A stretch of 35,066 nucleotides of DNA from Terriglobia bacterium (lineage in GTDB: Bacteria; Acidobacteriota; Terriglobia; Terriglobales; Acidobacteriaceae). The stretch spans positions 1 to 35,066 of the forward strand of contig JAIQGL010000044.1 in assembly GCA_020072585.1 (NCBI GenBank), given 5' to 3'. A program made the position numbers and the translations under genes. The notes beneath the pieces were generated by a model. The model did not search any database, was not told the DNA's origin, and saw only the letters and a program-made list of their open reading frames with translations. Shown piece after piece: positions 5,938 through 14,777 of the stretch (positions are counted from its first letter, which is position 1; each line of letters opens with the position of its first letter).

Positions 5938-7212
5938 TTACCTGGTAAACACTGTGGGCTCTACTGACATGCCCGGACGCAGTTGATGATTTTGGTCCTG
6001 ACCTTTATCAAAACGGATGCGGACGGGAATGCGTTGCACCACTTTTACATAATTGCCAGTCGCATTTTCCGGCGGCAGCAGGCTGAACCGGGCCCCGGTG
6101 GCTGCACCGATTGATTCCAAGGTGCCCTTATACTCATGGCCATAAGCATCCACCTTGATGGTTGCCTTCTGGCCCACCTGCATGTTCTTGAGTTGCGTCT
6201 CTTTGAAGTTTGCGGTGGTCCAGATATCGTCAAGGTTCACGATGGAAAACAGCGGTTGCCCAGCCTGAATAGTCTGGCCTGGTTCAACGCTGCGCTTGCT
6301 GAGAATCCCCGTTACCGGAGCAATGATTTTCGTGTATTTCAGATTCAATTCTGCCTGCGCCAGAGCGGAGATTGCTCTCTGCACTTCCGCACTAGCTGCA
6401 CCGGCGCGAGCGCGCGTCACCTTCATCTGTTCCGGAATGGTGCGCAAGGCTTCCGCCTGTGCCTGCGCCTGCGCGGCGCGGCTTTCAGCACTGGCGATTG
6501 CCGCAGTGGCGGCGTCAACGTTTGCTTTGGCGGAGTTGTTTGCTGCCACGGAAGCGTCATATTGCTGGTGCGAGATCTCATCCTTTGCGATGAGCATCTC
6601 CATGCGCTTGAGATCTGCGGAGGTCTTGGCAAAGTTTGCCTGAGCGTCATTGAGTTTGGCTTTGGCGGTTTCAATGTCGCGTTCTGCGGTTTTTACGCCG
6701 GCATCAGCGGCGACCAACTGGCTGGAGCTCGTGGTCTGGGTGAGCGGCACTCCCACGTTTGCGGCGGTGGCATTGGCTTGAGCATTGGCCAGATCCGCAC
6801 GCGCACGGTCCACCGCAACTTCGTAATCTTTGGGATCCAGTTCCACCAGCAGCGTGCCCGCCTGGACGACTTCATTATCATCATGCAAAACGTTGATCAC
6901 GGTGCCGGTAATACGCGGGCTGATTGGGTTGATGTGGCCGTCAATCTGCGCGTCATCAGTGGATTCACGAACGGAATAGTAATGCCATATATAAGCGCCA
7001 CCTATGAGTAGAACAACCACGACCGCGGCGATGATCCATTTGGCCTTAGGATTCTCACGGAAAAATCCCACAGCGCGGCGGTCGACGAGTGAGCGCCGTT
7101 CCTTCCCAGAGCGCCGATCATCATCGCCTGCGGACTCCTTCGCCTCTGTTAGGACAGGCTCCGTCATATCTTCTTCGTCATATTTCAACGATATCTTCAC
7201 CGGATCAGCCAC
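5938..7212 (-). CDS. emrA: Membrane-fusion adaptor of efflux pump, EmrA/HlyD-like
   Basis: 424 residues from a GTG at 7212-7210, one base after the TolC-like stop codon and 7 bases after GGGAGGG; this start is preferred to longer in-frame ones inside the upstream gene. A charged cytoplasmic tail contains DRRSGKERRSLVDRR; one membrane span lies at about 59-79. A lipoyl/barrel-sandwich half begins at about residue 84 (DDAQIDGHINPISPRITGTV), then a long alanine- and glutamine-rich coiled-coil hairpin (about 130-270), the second lipoyl half and a beta-barrel. It bridges the inner-membrane EmrB-like transporter to the outer-membrane channel in the periplasm. Translationally coupled to the tolC-like gene. 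Confidence 0.92.
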   Translation of the reverse strand: MADPVKISLKYDEEDMTEPVLTEAKESAGDDDRRSGKERRSLVDRRAVGFFRENPKAKWIIAAVVVVLLIGGAYIWHYYSVRESTDDAQIDGHINPISPRITGTVINVLHDDNEVVQAGTLLVELDPKDYEVAVDRARADLANAQANATAANVGVPLTQTTSSSQLVAADAGVKTAERDIETAKAKLNDAQANFAKTSADLKRMEMLIAKDEISHQQYDASVAANNSAKANVDAATAAIASAESRAAQAQAQAEALRTIPEQMKVTRARAGAASAEVQRAISALAQAELNLKYTKIIAPVTGILSKRSVEPGQTIQAGQPLFSIVNLDDIWTTANFKETQLKNMQVGQKATIKVDAYGHEYKGTLESIGAATGARFSLLPPENATGNYVKVVQRIPVRIRFDKGQDQNHQLRPGMSVEPTVFTR

Positions 7213-7213
7213 C

Positions 7214-8671
7214 TTATTTCCCTCCCAAAAATGCTCGCGTTCGTTGCTCCGCTTCACCCAGGGCGCGCACCAGAGAAAGCTTGGCCACATTGTTCTGGTA
7301 CAAAGCCTGGATGTGGGTGTCATTTGCGTTCGCCACCGCTTCTTGCGCCTGCACTACTTCCAGACTGCCGGACACACCAGCCTTGTAGCGGTCCTGGGCT
7401 TCCTTGAGTTGCTCCGCGGCCAGATCAATCTGCTGTTTCGCCACGGCCACCTCGTCGTCAGAGGTCTTTACGTCAAGCAAGGCGGAACGGATTTCAAACT
7501 CCACGCGGCTACGCAGATTTTCCAGTTGCAGACGGTTCTGCCGCACCTGCACTTCAGCCTGGTCGATATCTGCCTTGACCTTTCCACCTTGAAAGATCGG
7601 TATGCGCACACCGGCAGAGATGTTGTATGTGGTTTCAGAACTTCCGGGGGCCGGGCCCACAAAGCCAAGCTGACCGTTCACTTCCACGGTCGGCAGGGCT
7701 TCACCTCTTGCGGCCTTCACCGCAAGTTCGGCCGCACGCAGGCGAGACTGCGCCGCCAGATACTCCGGACGCTGTTGAAAAGCGTGGGCCAATGCTTCGT
7801 CTAAGTCCATCACAATGAGCGGCGCATACGGGACCGCATCCGTCAGTTGAAACTGCTGCGCCACCGGCATGCCGATGGTCCGCGCCAGCACCATCTTCTG
7901 CTGTTCGTATTGGTTCTGTGCGGCCAGCACGCGTTGTTGTTGTGCCTGCATCTGCACCTGTGAACGCAGAACGTCAATACCCGCGGCCACGCCGGCTTTT
8001 TTCAGGTCCTGTGTCTGCTGGAAAATGGTTTGGGCCGTGTTGAGCTGTGCCTTTGCCGTATCCAGTCGGGCCGCACTCGCCAGAGTGAGCAGATATTCGT
8101 TGCCCACAACCAGTACCACCAGTTCGCGCGCATCCTTTACGGTGAATCTGGCGGTCTTCTCGTTTTCTGATGCTGCCCGGACTTTGTTCAGCGCGTTAAA
8201 GTCGAGCAACGTTTCGCTCATGCTGGCGTGTGCATCAAAAACGGCGAACGGCCCAACCACGGGCGAGGTCAATCCGGGCGGCAACGGAATGCCAAATGCT
8301 GCCAGGTTGACCTGGTTTACTGACTCACTGGTATTGCCGGAAATATTCGGCAGCAAAGCGCTCAACTGGCGGCGATATTGTGCGCGTGCCAGCTCCGTTT
8401 GCTGCTGAGATAGCAGAAGGCCGAGGTTATGCTTCAGTCCGCGGTCCATTGCATCGAGCAGCGAGAGCTGAACCACACCGGGAACCAGCTTGTCCACGGT
8501 CCCGCTGCCATTGAACGTATCAAGGGACGGGGTCTGCGGAGAGCTGGGCAATGGCGACTGATTGGAAGAAGCTGTCGCTGGAGCGGAAGTTGGAAGTTGA
8601 GCAGAGGAAGAGATTGCGGCCAGAAATACGAATAGCAACACAAGGGCAGCTTGCATCCTCGTACTTTTCAT
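7214..8671 (-). CDS. TolC-family outer-membrane efflux channel
   Basis: About 485 residues, with two outer-membrane-efflux (OEP) repeats. Long heptad-like helices (for example TAKAQLNTAQTIFQQTQDLK and VAKQQIDLAAEQLKEAQDRY) would form the trimeric alpha-barrel across the periplasm. The ATG at 8671 gives a textbook signal peptide (MKSTRMQAALVLLFVFLAA then ISSSAQ); in-frame ATG 8722 and TTG 8740 are alternatives with a longer basic N-terminus. First gene of the efflux operon, upstream of emrA and emrB. It has no lipoprotein cysteine, unlike the OprM type. Named a TolC homologue by fold pattern; the pump it serves is inferred from gene order. Confidence 0.9.
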   Translation of the reverse strand: MKSTRMQAALVLLFVFLAAISSSAQLPTSAPATASSNQSPLPSSPQTPSLDTFNGSGTVDKLVPGVVQLSLLDAMDRGLKHNLGLLLSQQQTELARAQYRRQLSALLPNISGNTSESVNQVNLAAFGIPLPPGLTSPVVGPFAVFDAHASMSETLLDFNALNKVRAASENEKTARFTVKDARELVVLVVGNEYLLTLASAARLDTAKAQLNTAQTIFQQTQDLKKAGVAAGIDVLRSQVQMQAQQQRVLAAQNQYEQQKMVLARTIGMPVAQQFQLTDAVPYAPLIVMDLDEALAHAFQQRPEYLAAQSRLRAAELAVKAARGEALPTVEVNGQLGFVGPAPGSSETTYNISAGVRIPIFQGGKVKADIDQAEVQVRQNRLQLENLRSRVEFEIRSALLDVKTSDDEVAVAKQQIDLAAEQLKEAQDRYKAGVSGSLEVVQAQEAVANANDTHIQALYQNNVAKLSLVRALGEAEQRTRAFLGGK

Positions 8672-8818
8672 CCGGTTACCATATCGATTTTTAGATGCAA
8701 ACGGCTTAGGTCGCAGGTTCATCGCCTTCTGGTCTGCCAATTCCCTTCCATTGGACTGTTAGCTTTCACAGGAATTCAAAAAGCGCCGGGTGGCATCAAT
8801 GGCACCCCTCCGAATAAT

Positions 8819-8836
8819 TAACTAACTAGTTAGTTA
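8819..8836. promoter_or_regulatory. 18-bp perfect palindrome, TetR-type operator
   Basis: TAACTAACTAGTTAGTTA is a perfect palindrome starting just downstream of the -10 box of the efflux operon, so a bound repressor would block transcription. TetR/AcrR-family repressors commonly use such sites at pump operons; no such regulator is in the window. Confidence 0.75.
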
Positions 8837-8864
8837 GAATACCACCCGCCGCCCAACGATGCAA
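8836..8864 (-). promoter_or_regulatory. Promoter of the efflux operon
   Basis: On the minus strand, TTGCAT (8864-8859), 17 bases, then TATTCT (8841-8836). The operator palindrome abuts and overlaps the -10 by one base. Confidence 0.6.
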
Positions 8865-8901
8865 ATATATTCCCTGCTCCGGCACTTTCTAAATGGCAAG
8901 T

Positions 8902-8934
8902 AAAAAAGGGCGCCGGGGGGAATCAGGCGCCCTT
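8902..8934 (-). terminator. Rho-independent terminator of the secreted-protein gene
   Basis: On the minus strand, AAGGGCGCC (8934-8926) pairs with GGCGCCCTT (8914-8906), followed by a run of T (8907-8902). It lies 24 bases after the stop of the gene at 8958. Confidence 0.85.
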
Positions 8935-8957
8935 GCGAGGTTATCCGTTCAACGGCC

Positions 8958-10373
8958 TTACTGCGGGCAAGGCAGCGCTGAATGCGGTAGTGTTGTTTCG
9001 TCGGGGAAGCTGAAGGCCCCATCGATGGCGTTCGACTTTGCTCCCATCTCAAACCATTGCAGCAGCGGGATGATCTGGGGATGGTAGGTGAACACTTCTT
9101 TGCGCTCCCGCAGGGTCAGCGGAATGGTTGCGTTATTCAGCACTTCAATTGGATCGCCTTCTTCCAGGTTCGCCTGGCAAACCTTGGCGGTTGGCGGTAC
9201 GCCGGGGAACTGCCATGATGCCGTGGCGTTGTTCACAAAAGGATTGGCAAAAGCTTCAGAGATCTCATGGGAGAGCGCCGTAACGTCCTCAAAGCCTGCA
9301 CCAAACAGGCCCGGAGAAATCCAGCTGGCAAACTCGGTGACCCAGCGCGGCTGAGGAACTGCCGTAGGGTCATTGAAGAAGGTGTGGAAGCCCAGCACGC
9401 AGCAACCTGCTGGCTGTCCCTGGTTATTGATGGAGAACAGGAAAGTGTTGGGGAAGAGGGTTGAGCTCAGAGCATCTGTGGTGAAATTGCCCGCGTTGAT
9501 GTCATTGACCACCTGGTTAACATACAGGGCATTGAAAAGCAGATCGAGCATCAGAACAAAGTGATTTCCGTCAGGGGCGGTCCCGACCTGATAAGCCTGG
9601 ATGGCCTTGACCGATCCATCAGGGAAGCGCACGTTGACGAACCGGGGAATGGTGAAGGTCACATCATTCACAAAACTCGGATCCAGCACGGTGTGCCAGT
9701 CGTCGCCCATGATGTTAAAGAACTGGGCGCGATGAATGGCATCAGCGTATTGAATTCTTCTGCCTGAGCGATAGTTTGTCCGCGCAAAGTTTGGTGAATC
9801 CTCAAACAAATCACGGAACACGAACGGCACGGTGACGTTCAGGCTTCCGTCAGGATTCAGGAGCCGCAAGCTCACAGTGGTAATTTGTGCCGGAATAACC
9901 GTGGTGCCGCCCAGAGCAGGATGGTTCCCAATCATGTTGAAGTTGAAAACGCGGCCAAGGCTGGGACCGGCCTGGGTCATGAAAGCCCCGGAGAACGTGG
10001 CAAGTGTATCGAGCCCATCGATCGTAGGCAGATTGGGGCGGCGGTCGCCATCGCCTCGATTGTTTTGTGATGCATGCTTCACCGCGGAGCTGTTGCTTGC
10101 GGAAGATGGTCCGTTCGATGACGCACCGTTGCCTGCGGCAAAGATTGCGCGCGAAGAATCCGCATCGGCTGGAAAATCGAGAATCGTTGCTGAAGTTACA
10201 GGCTGGAGAACACTGGGTTGTGAGGGATTGAGCGATACTGGCGCCTTGTCAACATAGCCTGGTTGTGCGCTGGCAATGGCAGCCGCGGTACCGGCATCGG
10301 TTTGGGCAAAGGCGAAAGTTGCAAAAGCAAAAACGAGGAAGAACACGGTGGCAAATCGTGCAGAGCGACTCAT
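8958..10373 (-). CDS. Secreted protein with HEISE motif, unknown function
   Basis: 471 residues. A clear signal peptide (MSRSARFATVFFLVFAFATF, cleavage near AFA-QT) predicts export. A low-complexity Ser/Asn/Ala linker runs over about residues 70-110. The rest looks like a globular extracellular domain with an ALSHEISEAFANP segment near residue 370, which resembles the 'SHE--EA-TDP' signature of predicted zinc-peptidase-like secreted proteins; a classical HExxH is absent (HEISE). Good AGGAG ribosome site upstream of the ATG and its own terminator: a single-gene unit. Not assigned a reaction. Confidence 0.85.
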   Translation of the reverse strand: MSRSARFATVFFLVFAFATFAFAQTDAGTAAAIASAQPGYVDKAPVSLNPSQPSVLQPVTSATILDFPADADSSRAIFAAGNGASSNGPSSASNSSAVKHASQNNRGDGDRRPNLPTIDGLDTLATFSGAFMTQAGPSLGRVFNFNMIGNHPALGGTTVIPAQITTVSLRLLNPDGSLNVTVPFVFRDLFEDSPNFARTNYRSGRRIQYADAIHRAQFFNIMGDDWHTVLDPSFVNDVTFTIPRFVNVRFPDGSVKAIQAYQVGTAPDGNHFVLMLDLLFNALYVNQVVNDINAGNFTTDALSSTLFPNTFLFSINNQGQPAGCCVLGFHTFFNDPTAVPQPRWVTEFASWISPGLFGAGFEDVTALSHEISEAFANPFVNNATASWQFPGVPPTAKVCQANLEEGDPIEVLNNATIPLTLRERKEVFTYHPQIIPLLQWFEMGAKSNAIDGAFSFPDETTLPHSALPCPQ

Positions 10374-10576
10374 GTGGGAAATCTCCTGGCCTGCTTATTA
10401 GGGAGTAGAAGCTGGCGCAACAACCATACGCCTACTCTGCCCAGCTCTGCAATGTCAGAACGATGAAAAACCGGGCAATTTATTGGGGAAAATGCAATTC
10501 ATCCCAATCCCATTGCATCGCTGCATGTTCTATAGCCTGAAGTGAAATAATTTGCATCTCTTCGGCAGCCGATAGC

Positions 10577-10614
10577 AAAAAAATGGCATCGGAAAATCCG
10601 GTGCCATTTTAAAA
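10577..10614 (-). terminator. Rho-independent terminator
   Basis: 14-base arms at 10580-10593 and 10597-10610 (TGGCATCGGA / TCCGGTGCCA core, one G-T wobble), flanked by A and T runs on both sides. Read on the minus strand it ends the SnoaL-like gene at 10671 with a T7 run. The gene-free stretch 10374-10670 otherwise holds only the leader of the secreted-protein gene. Confidence 0.8.
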
Positions 10615-10670
10615 CTACTACCTCTCCCCCAAAGACAAGCTCCCAGACAAATTGATTTTCGGCTGAGATT

Positions 10671-11117
10671 TTAGTGGGGGTGAGGCACGGAGATGTGTTC
10701 GTGAACAATGCGCAGGGCGCCATCGCTCTGGCGCTGAAATATGTGGGTGACCCGGGCATTCTCCAGATGTTCTTCCGCCACGGCAGAACCTGAGGACAAT
10801 GTGCGGGCGATGTGCTTGGCATCGAGCTGGATGGTATAGGCCGCCACGGCATGGTGCGGGCCGATCAGGTCGACTTCGATTTCGCCTACCTGGACGGCTG
10901 TTCTTGTGGCCGCGCTCAGATACTCACGCTGCCGCCGCAGAAGCACAACCCGCGCACGCTCCAGCCGGCTTGACTCGGTGGCGAAGATGCCGGCATGGTC
11001 GTCATAAAAATTCTGCTGTTGGACGGCTTCCTTGGCGGAAAGCGCTCTCCAATAACCCCGTACGGCGGATTCAACATCAGCTTTCGTGAGAGTGGAATGC
11101 GAGCCGTCGAGCACCAT
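10671..11117 (-). CDS. SnoaL-like / NTF2-fold protein
   Basis: About 148 residues from the ATG at 11117; a GTG at 11162 gives 163. The pattern of an N-terminal helix (LTKADVESAVRGYWRALSAK) followed by alternating strands (EIEVDLIGPHHAVAAYTIQL, ARVTHIFQRQSDGALRIVHEH) is that of the DUF4440/SnoaL cone-shaped fold. Such proteins bind small hydrophobic ligands or act as ketosteroid-isomerase-like enzymes, but no catalytic residues can be assigned. No strong ribosome site. Follows the VOC gene on the same strand and may be co-transcribed. Ends at a good terminator. Confidence 0.75.
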   Translation of the reverse strand: MVLDGSHSTLTKADVESAVRGYWRALSAKEAVQQQNFYDDHAGIFATESSRLERARVVLLRRQREYLSAATRTAVQVGEIEVDLIGPHHAVAAYTIQLDAKHIARTLSSGSAVAEEHLENARVTHIFQRQSDGALRIVHEHISVPHPH

Positions 11118-11192
11118 GGGACGACAGAACTTTACAATAAACGGCGGATTCACACAATGCACATCATCGGTCCAGCTGTACAGCGCGACACT

Positions 11193-11837
11193 TCAATCGG
11201 CCGGGCCGGCAAAGAGAACAAGATTTCCATCGGGATCCATGACAACGAAAGTCCTGGCGCCCCAAGGCTCCTTCTTGAGTGTTTGGTGAAAGCGCACTCC
11301 CGCAGCCTGGTAACCCAAAAAGAGTTGTTTGATCTCATCTGCGGTAGCGACGGTGAGCGAAGCGGAGAGCAGATGCTCGCGCTCTCGAATATCAAGGAAC
11401 ACTGGTTCGCACACCATCCTCAAAGCAAGCCGGCCGTGGTCGCGAGAGACCTGCCCATAGTATGGCGGATCGCCGTAGACGAAGTCGACCGCAAAGCCGA
11501 GCTTATGGGTATAGAAATCACAGGATGCTTGGATGTCGACGACAAACAATTGTGCGGCGGTTGAGGTAAGGACAGGGCGTGGTGCGGGGTGTCCGGCTTC
11601 ATGGGTCATGACGTGGGCTCCTGATTTGAGCGCCTGCCATCCCTCGAAACCCATCTGTCGAGCGACTAGCTCCTGTGCATCGGCGAGCTTAAAGTTCGCG
11701 TCCAGTATCTGCTCGTCGCTGAGATGGCGAAATCGGGGCAGGCCTGCCCTGATTTGGGCTGCGACCGGATAATACCGTTCCCGGTGCCAACGCAGATATT
11801 GTTTGGCTTGCTTCCTGAGGTTTTCGATGTTCGGCAT
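11193..11837 (-). CDS. VOC/glyoxalase-family protein with N-terminal helical extension
   Basis: 214 residues from the ATG at 11837 (MPNIENLRKQAKQYLRWHRE), the usual start of this type; a GTG at 11888 would add 17. The N-terminal ~90 residues contain DANFKLADAQELVARQMGF, a helical module often placed before a partner domain. The VOC (glyoxalase/bleomycin-resistance) fold follows at about 95-214, with VLTSTAAQLFVVDIQASCDF, YTHKLGFAVDF and the closing TFVVMDPDGNLVLFAGP. VOC proteins bind a metal and act as dioxygenases, isomerases or drug-binding proteins; substrate unknown. Confidence 0.85.
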   Translation of the reverse strand: MPNIENLRKQAKQYLRWHRERYYPVAAQIRAGLPRFRHLSDEQILDANFKLADAQELVARQMGFEGWQALKSGAHVMTHEAGHPAPRPVLTSTAAQLFVVDIQASCDFYTHKLGFAVDFVYGDPPYYGQVSRDHGRLALRMVCEPVFLDIREREHLLSASLTVATADEIKQLFLGYQAAGVRFHQTLKKEPWGARTFVVMDPDGNLVLFAGPAD

Positions 11838-12018
11838 AGGCGCAGCTATATTCCTATGTAGGCGGGCGTTGCCCTTTCGCTCATGCACTGATGCGCCCTA
11901 CGCCGCATGAAAATAGTGCCTCGGCCAGAGCAAAGCTGTCAACATTTTTGCCTGCTGCTTTGGTAGAGGTGCAGCTTGAATGAAGGTGCGAAGTCAAAAT
12001 TCGTCACACGATTACATC

Positions 12019-12082
12019 GTCATCCCGAGCCCCGTCAATAAGGGCGCGCCGTCTTCAGCGCCCGAATAGGGGCGAGGGACCT
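12019..12082. repeat. Dispersed intergenic repeat, split copy
   Basis: The gene-free stretch 11838-12213 contains GTCATCCCGAGC (12019-12030) and GCGAGGGACCT (12072-12082), halves of the common dispersed sequence GTCATCCCGAGCGAAGCGAG-GGATCT, here about 40 bases further apart. No gene is seen in the rest. Confidence 0.5.
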
Positions 12083-12213
12083 TGCGGTTGTAAAGTAGCG
12101 TTGCACTTTCGGATACAGGCCCGGTGTGAAGCTGAGCCTGTGAACTCATGAGGACACAAGGCACTTCTGTTACCGCCTGCTGCTTTTCAACTGAAAACAC
12201 TACTAGTTTTCTT

Positions 12214-12690
12214 CTAGGCGAAATTCTTTTTCAAAACGGCAATCTGTCCGGCGTGATACACCGCATGCTGGTTCCAGCCGTGGAACAAATAGTAAAAGCT
12301 GTAAGTTCTTCCCGGGGCCTTTTCTTCCAGACGCTCGTCGCCGAAGCTTTTGATCGCTTCAACAAGTTCCAGATGGCTGGCGAAGAGAGACTTCACGGCC
12401 TGCTGCCATGCCTGCTCGCTCGTGGCAGTCACCGGTGGCCAGTCTTCGTCCTTGGGCATACCCGGCCAGGCTGGAATCGGTGTTCCCCGGACAGCGCCAC
12501 ACGCGAGTTTGCACCAGCCATCCAGATGAAGGACCAGCTCCCAGATAGAGTGCGCCTTGGGAATCGGATGGGCGAGTGCCTGCTCGGCGGTAATTCCTTT
12601 GAGGATCTCGCGCAGTGAGTCACCGTGCCACCCTTCTCCATTGATCGTGGAGGCAAATTGATAGGCAATACGATTGCATGCTGTATTCAT
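12214..12690 (-). CDS. DinB-superfamily protein
   Basis: 158 residues from the ATG at 12690 (MNTACNRIAYQFASTINGEG). The longer frame to 12861 runs into a palindromic repeat and is rejected. The four-helix-bundle DinB pattern is clear: WELVLHLDGW near residue 50 and HAVYHAGQIAVLKK at the C-terminus supply the metal-binding histidines. Proteins of this group bind a divalent metal and include thiol-transferases; the actual reaction is unknown. A single gene between the VOC gene and the repeat at 12704. Confidence 0.85.
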   Translation of the reverse strand: MNTACNRIAYQFASTINGEGWHGDSLREILKGITAEQALAHPIPKAHSIWELVLHLDGWCKLACGAVRGTPIPAWPGMPKDEDWPPVTATSEQAWQQAVKSLFASHLELVEAIKSFGDERLEEKAPGRTYSFYYLFHGWNQHAVYHAGQIAVLKKNFA

Positions 12691-12703
12691 AACAAAACAA
12701 TAA

Positions 12704-12934
12704 ACCACAAAGGACACAGAGAGATTGGGGTAATTGAGTAAAGAATTTGGGTAATTGTGTAATTTGGTAATCGGGCAATTAAAAACAATAAGGCCGCGAG
12801 TTTCACAAACAAACGCGGATCCCAATAAGATTCGCGTGGATTGCGTAACCCGCGGCTTCACAGTTTTTCAATTACCCAATTACCAGATTACTCAATTACC
12901 AAATCTCTTTGTGTTCCTTCGTGTCCTTTGTGGT
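12704..12934. repeat. MITE-like long imperfect palindrome
   Basis: 231 bp. The left arm (12704-12788) starts ACCACAAAGGACAC and contains GGTAATTG runs. The right arm (12862-12934) is its imperfect inverse with CAATTACC runs, ending GTGTCCTTTGTGGT. The centre (about 12789-12861) also has GCCGCG / CGCGGC arms. No credible gene. It lies at the 3' end of fadE and upstream of the DinB gene, where it could fold in RNA and stop transcription. Confidence 0.75.
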
Positions 12935-12945
12935 TAACTTGGCCT

Positions 12946-14745
12946 TTACGCCCGCACGAACTTCCCCGCCTCGATCAGCCGGTTGGCGATCTGCTGTGTC
13001 AGCGCGATCACATTGAACGGCTCATGCTTGAACAGACGGCGCAGGATGACCATTTGTGTGCGCAGCATGTCGCCCTCGGAGACGGCTGCCACCACTTTCC
13101 TGGCCGCCGCTTCAACTTTGTCCATGGAGTTAGTGAGACTGACCTGGGCCATGGCAACCGCCAGTTCCGACTTCGCTTCACCCTGGCGCTCAATCAGCTT
13201 CTGCGTGCGCAGCACGACTGAATCCATGGCGTAGATCTCGATCACCATGTCCGCAATCGCCGAGAGTATCTCCTGCTGCTGTTCAATGGCCGTCATGTAC
13301 TTCTGCACCGCCGCGCCGGCCAGCATGAGCCCGGCCTTTTTGGCATTGCTCACCAGCGTGCGCTCCGCAGCCATGGGGCCTTCCAGCGGCTCGGCCGAAC
13401 TCGGCCCCGACATGATCTCGTCGGTCAGCTTTTTGATCGCCGGCATGAGAGGCAGCTGGCCTTTCATGGCCCGCTTGAGCAGCCAGCCGGTGATGATCAT
13501 CCGGTTGATCTCATTGGTGCCTTCAAAGATGCGGTTCACGCGTGCGTCGCGGTAGGCCCGCTCCGCCGGATACTCTTCCACAAATCCGTAGCCGCCATAG
13601 ATCTGCACGGTCTCATCCACCACGTAATCCAGCATCTCTGAGCCGTAGACCTTGAGGATGGAGCACTCCACGGCATACTCTTCAATTCCCTTGGCCGTCT
13701 CTTTGTAAACGTCAGGCGAACTCTTGTCGATCTCTGACATGGCCGTCTCAATCATGCCCACGGTGCGATACGACATGCACTCGGTGGTATAAACGCTCAC
13801 CGCCATGGTCGCCAGCTTCTCCTTGATGATGCCGAAGTCAGCCAGCGTCTGACCAAACGCTTTGCGCTGCTTGGCATAACCAATGGAATTATTGAGCGCG
13901 TTGCGTCCGCCGCCAACAACTCCTGCGCCCAGCTTGTACCGGCCGATGTTCAGCGTGTTGAACGCGATGACGTGCCCCTTGCCGATTTCGCCCAGCAGGT
14001 TCTCTTTAGGCACGCGGCAATCATTCAGGATGATCGGTGTGGTCGACGATCCGCGAATGCCCATCTTCTTTTCTTCCGCGCCCGACTGGAAGCCCGGAAA
14101 GCCGCGCTCCACGATAAAAGCGCTGAACTTCTCGCCATCGACCTTGGCGAAAACAATCACCACGTCAGCAAAACTGCCATTGGTGATCCACGTTTTCTCG
14201 CCGTTGAGGATCCACTCTTTGCCGTCCGGCGAAAGCACAGCCTTGGTGCGGGCATTCATGGCGTCAGAAGCCGAGGTGGATTCGGAAAGCGCATACGCAG
14301 CGAGCCACTCGCCGGTGGCCAGCTTGGGCAGATACTTTTTCTTCTGCGCGTCGGTGCCGAAATAAACGATCGGCAGAGTGCCGATGCCGGTGTGTCCGCC
14401 AAATGACACGCTGAAGCTGCCGGAGACCGACATATGCTCGGCAATGATCGCCGAGGCAATCTTGTCCATGTCCGACCCGCCGTACTGCTCCGGAATGTCC
14501 ACGTTGCCAATGCCGATCTCGCACGCCTTCTGGATCAGGGCGCGGGTTACGGCGAATTCCTTGTGCTCAATCTTTTCCGCATTGGGCAGGATCTCATTGC
14601 GGGCAAACTCTTCCGTGGTCTGCGCGATCTGCCGATGCTCTTCGCTCAGGTCTTCCACGGTAAAAACTTCGTCGGTGGAGTGCTCCTGAATCAGAAAGCT
14701 TCCGCCTGCTAGTTTGGTTTTGTTTGGGACTGTTGCTGTTGCCAT
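12946..14745 (-). CDS. fadE: Acyl-CoA dehydrogenase (long, FadE/VLCAD-type)
   Basis: 599 residues, longer than the ~380 of short/medium-chain enzymes because of a C-terminal ~165-residue helical extension like that of VLCAD/ACAD9 and Bacillus FadE. The N-terminal helical domain is followed by the beta-domain with YALSESTSASDA (151-162) and GEKTWITNG (182-190), then the C-terminal domain with QIYGGYGFVEEYPAERAYRD (381-400). Glu408 in FEGTNEINR is the expected catalytic base. It oxidises acyl-CoA to trans-2-enoyl-CoA with FAD, passing electrons to ETF. GAGGAGA precedes the ATG. Last gene of the fad operon. Confidence 0.95.
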   Translation of the reverse strand: MATATVPNKTKLAGGSFLIQEHSTDEVFTVEDLSEEHRQIAQTTEEFARNEILPNAEKIEHKEFAVTRALIQKACEIGIGNVDIPEQYGGSDMDKIASAIIAEHMSVSGSFSVSFGGHTGIGTLPIVYFGTDAQKKKYLPKLATGEWLAAYALSESTSASDAMNARTKAVLSPDGKEWILNGEKTWITNGSFADVVIVFAKVDGEKFSAFIVERGFPGFQSGAEEKKMGIRGSSTTPIILNDCRVPKENLLGEIGKGHVIAFNTLNIGRYKLGAGVVGGGRNALNNSIGYAKQRKAFGQTLADFGIIKEKLATMAVSVYTTECMSYRTVGMIETAMSEIDKSSPDVYKETAKGIEEYAVECSILKVYGSEMLDYVVDETVQIYGGYGFVEEYPAERAYRDARVNRIFEGTNEINRMIITGWLLKRAMKGQLPLMPAIKKLTDEIMSGPSSAEPLEGPMAAERTLVSNAKKAGLMLAGAAVQKYMTAIEQQQEILSAIADMVIEIYAMDSVVLRTQKLIERQGEAKSELAVAMAQVSLTNSMDKVEAAARKVVAAVSEGDMLRTQMVILRRLFKHEPFNVIALTQQIANRLIEAGKFVRA

Positions 14746-14777
14746 GATTTCTCCTCGTTAAACCGCAAAGAACTTTA

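Noticed and set aside
6136-7011. Long plus-strand frame opposite emrA
   Set aside because: Antisense shadow; the minus frame has clear HlyD-type domains.
7213-7323. Extra 37 codons at the emrA N-terminus
   Set aside because: They lie inside the tolC-like gene; GTG 7212 has the better ribosome site and coupling.
12691-12861. 57-codon extension of the DinB gene
   Set aside because: It reads through the MITE-like palindrome; the domain starts at the ATG at 12690.
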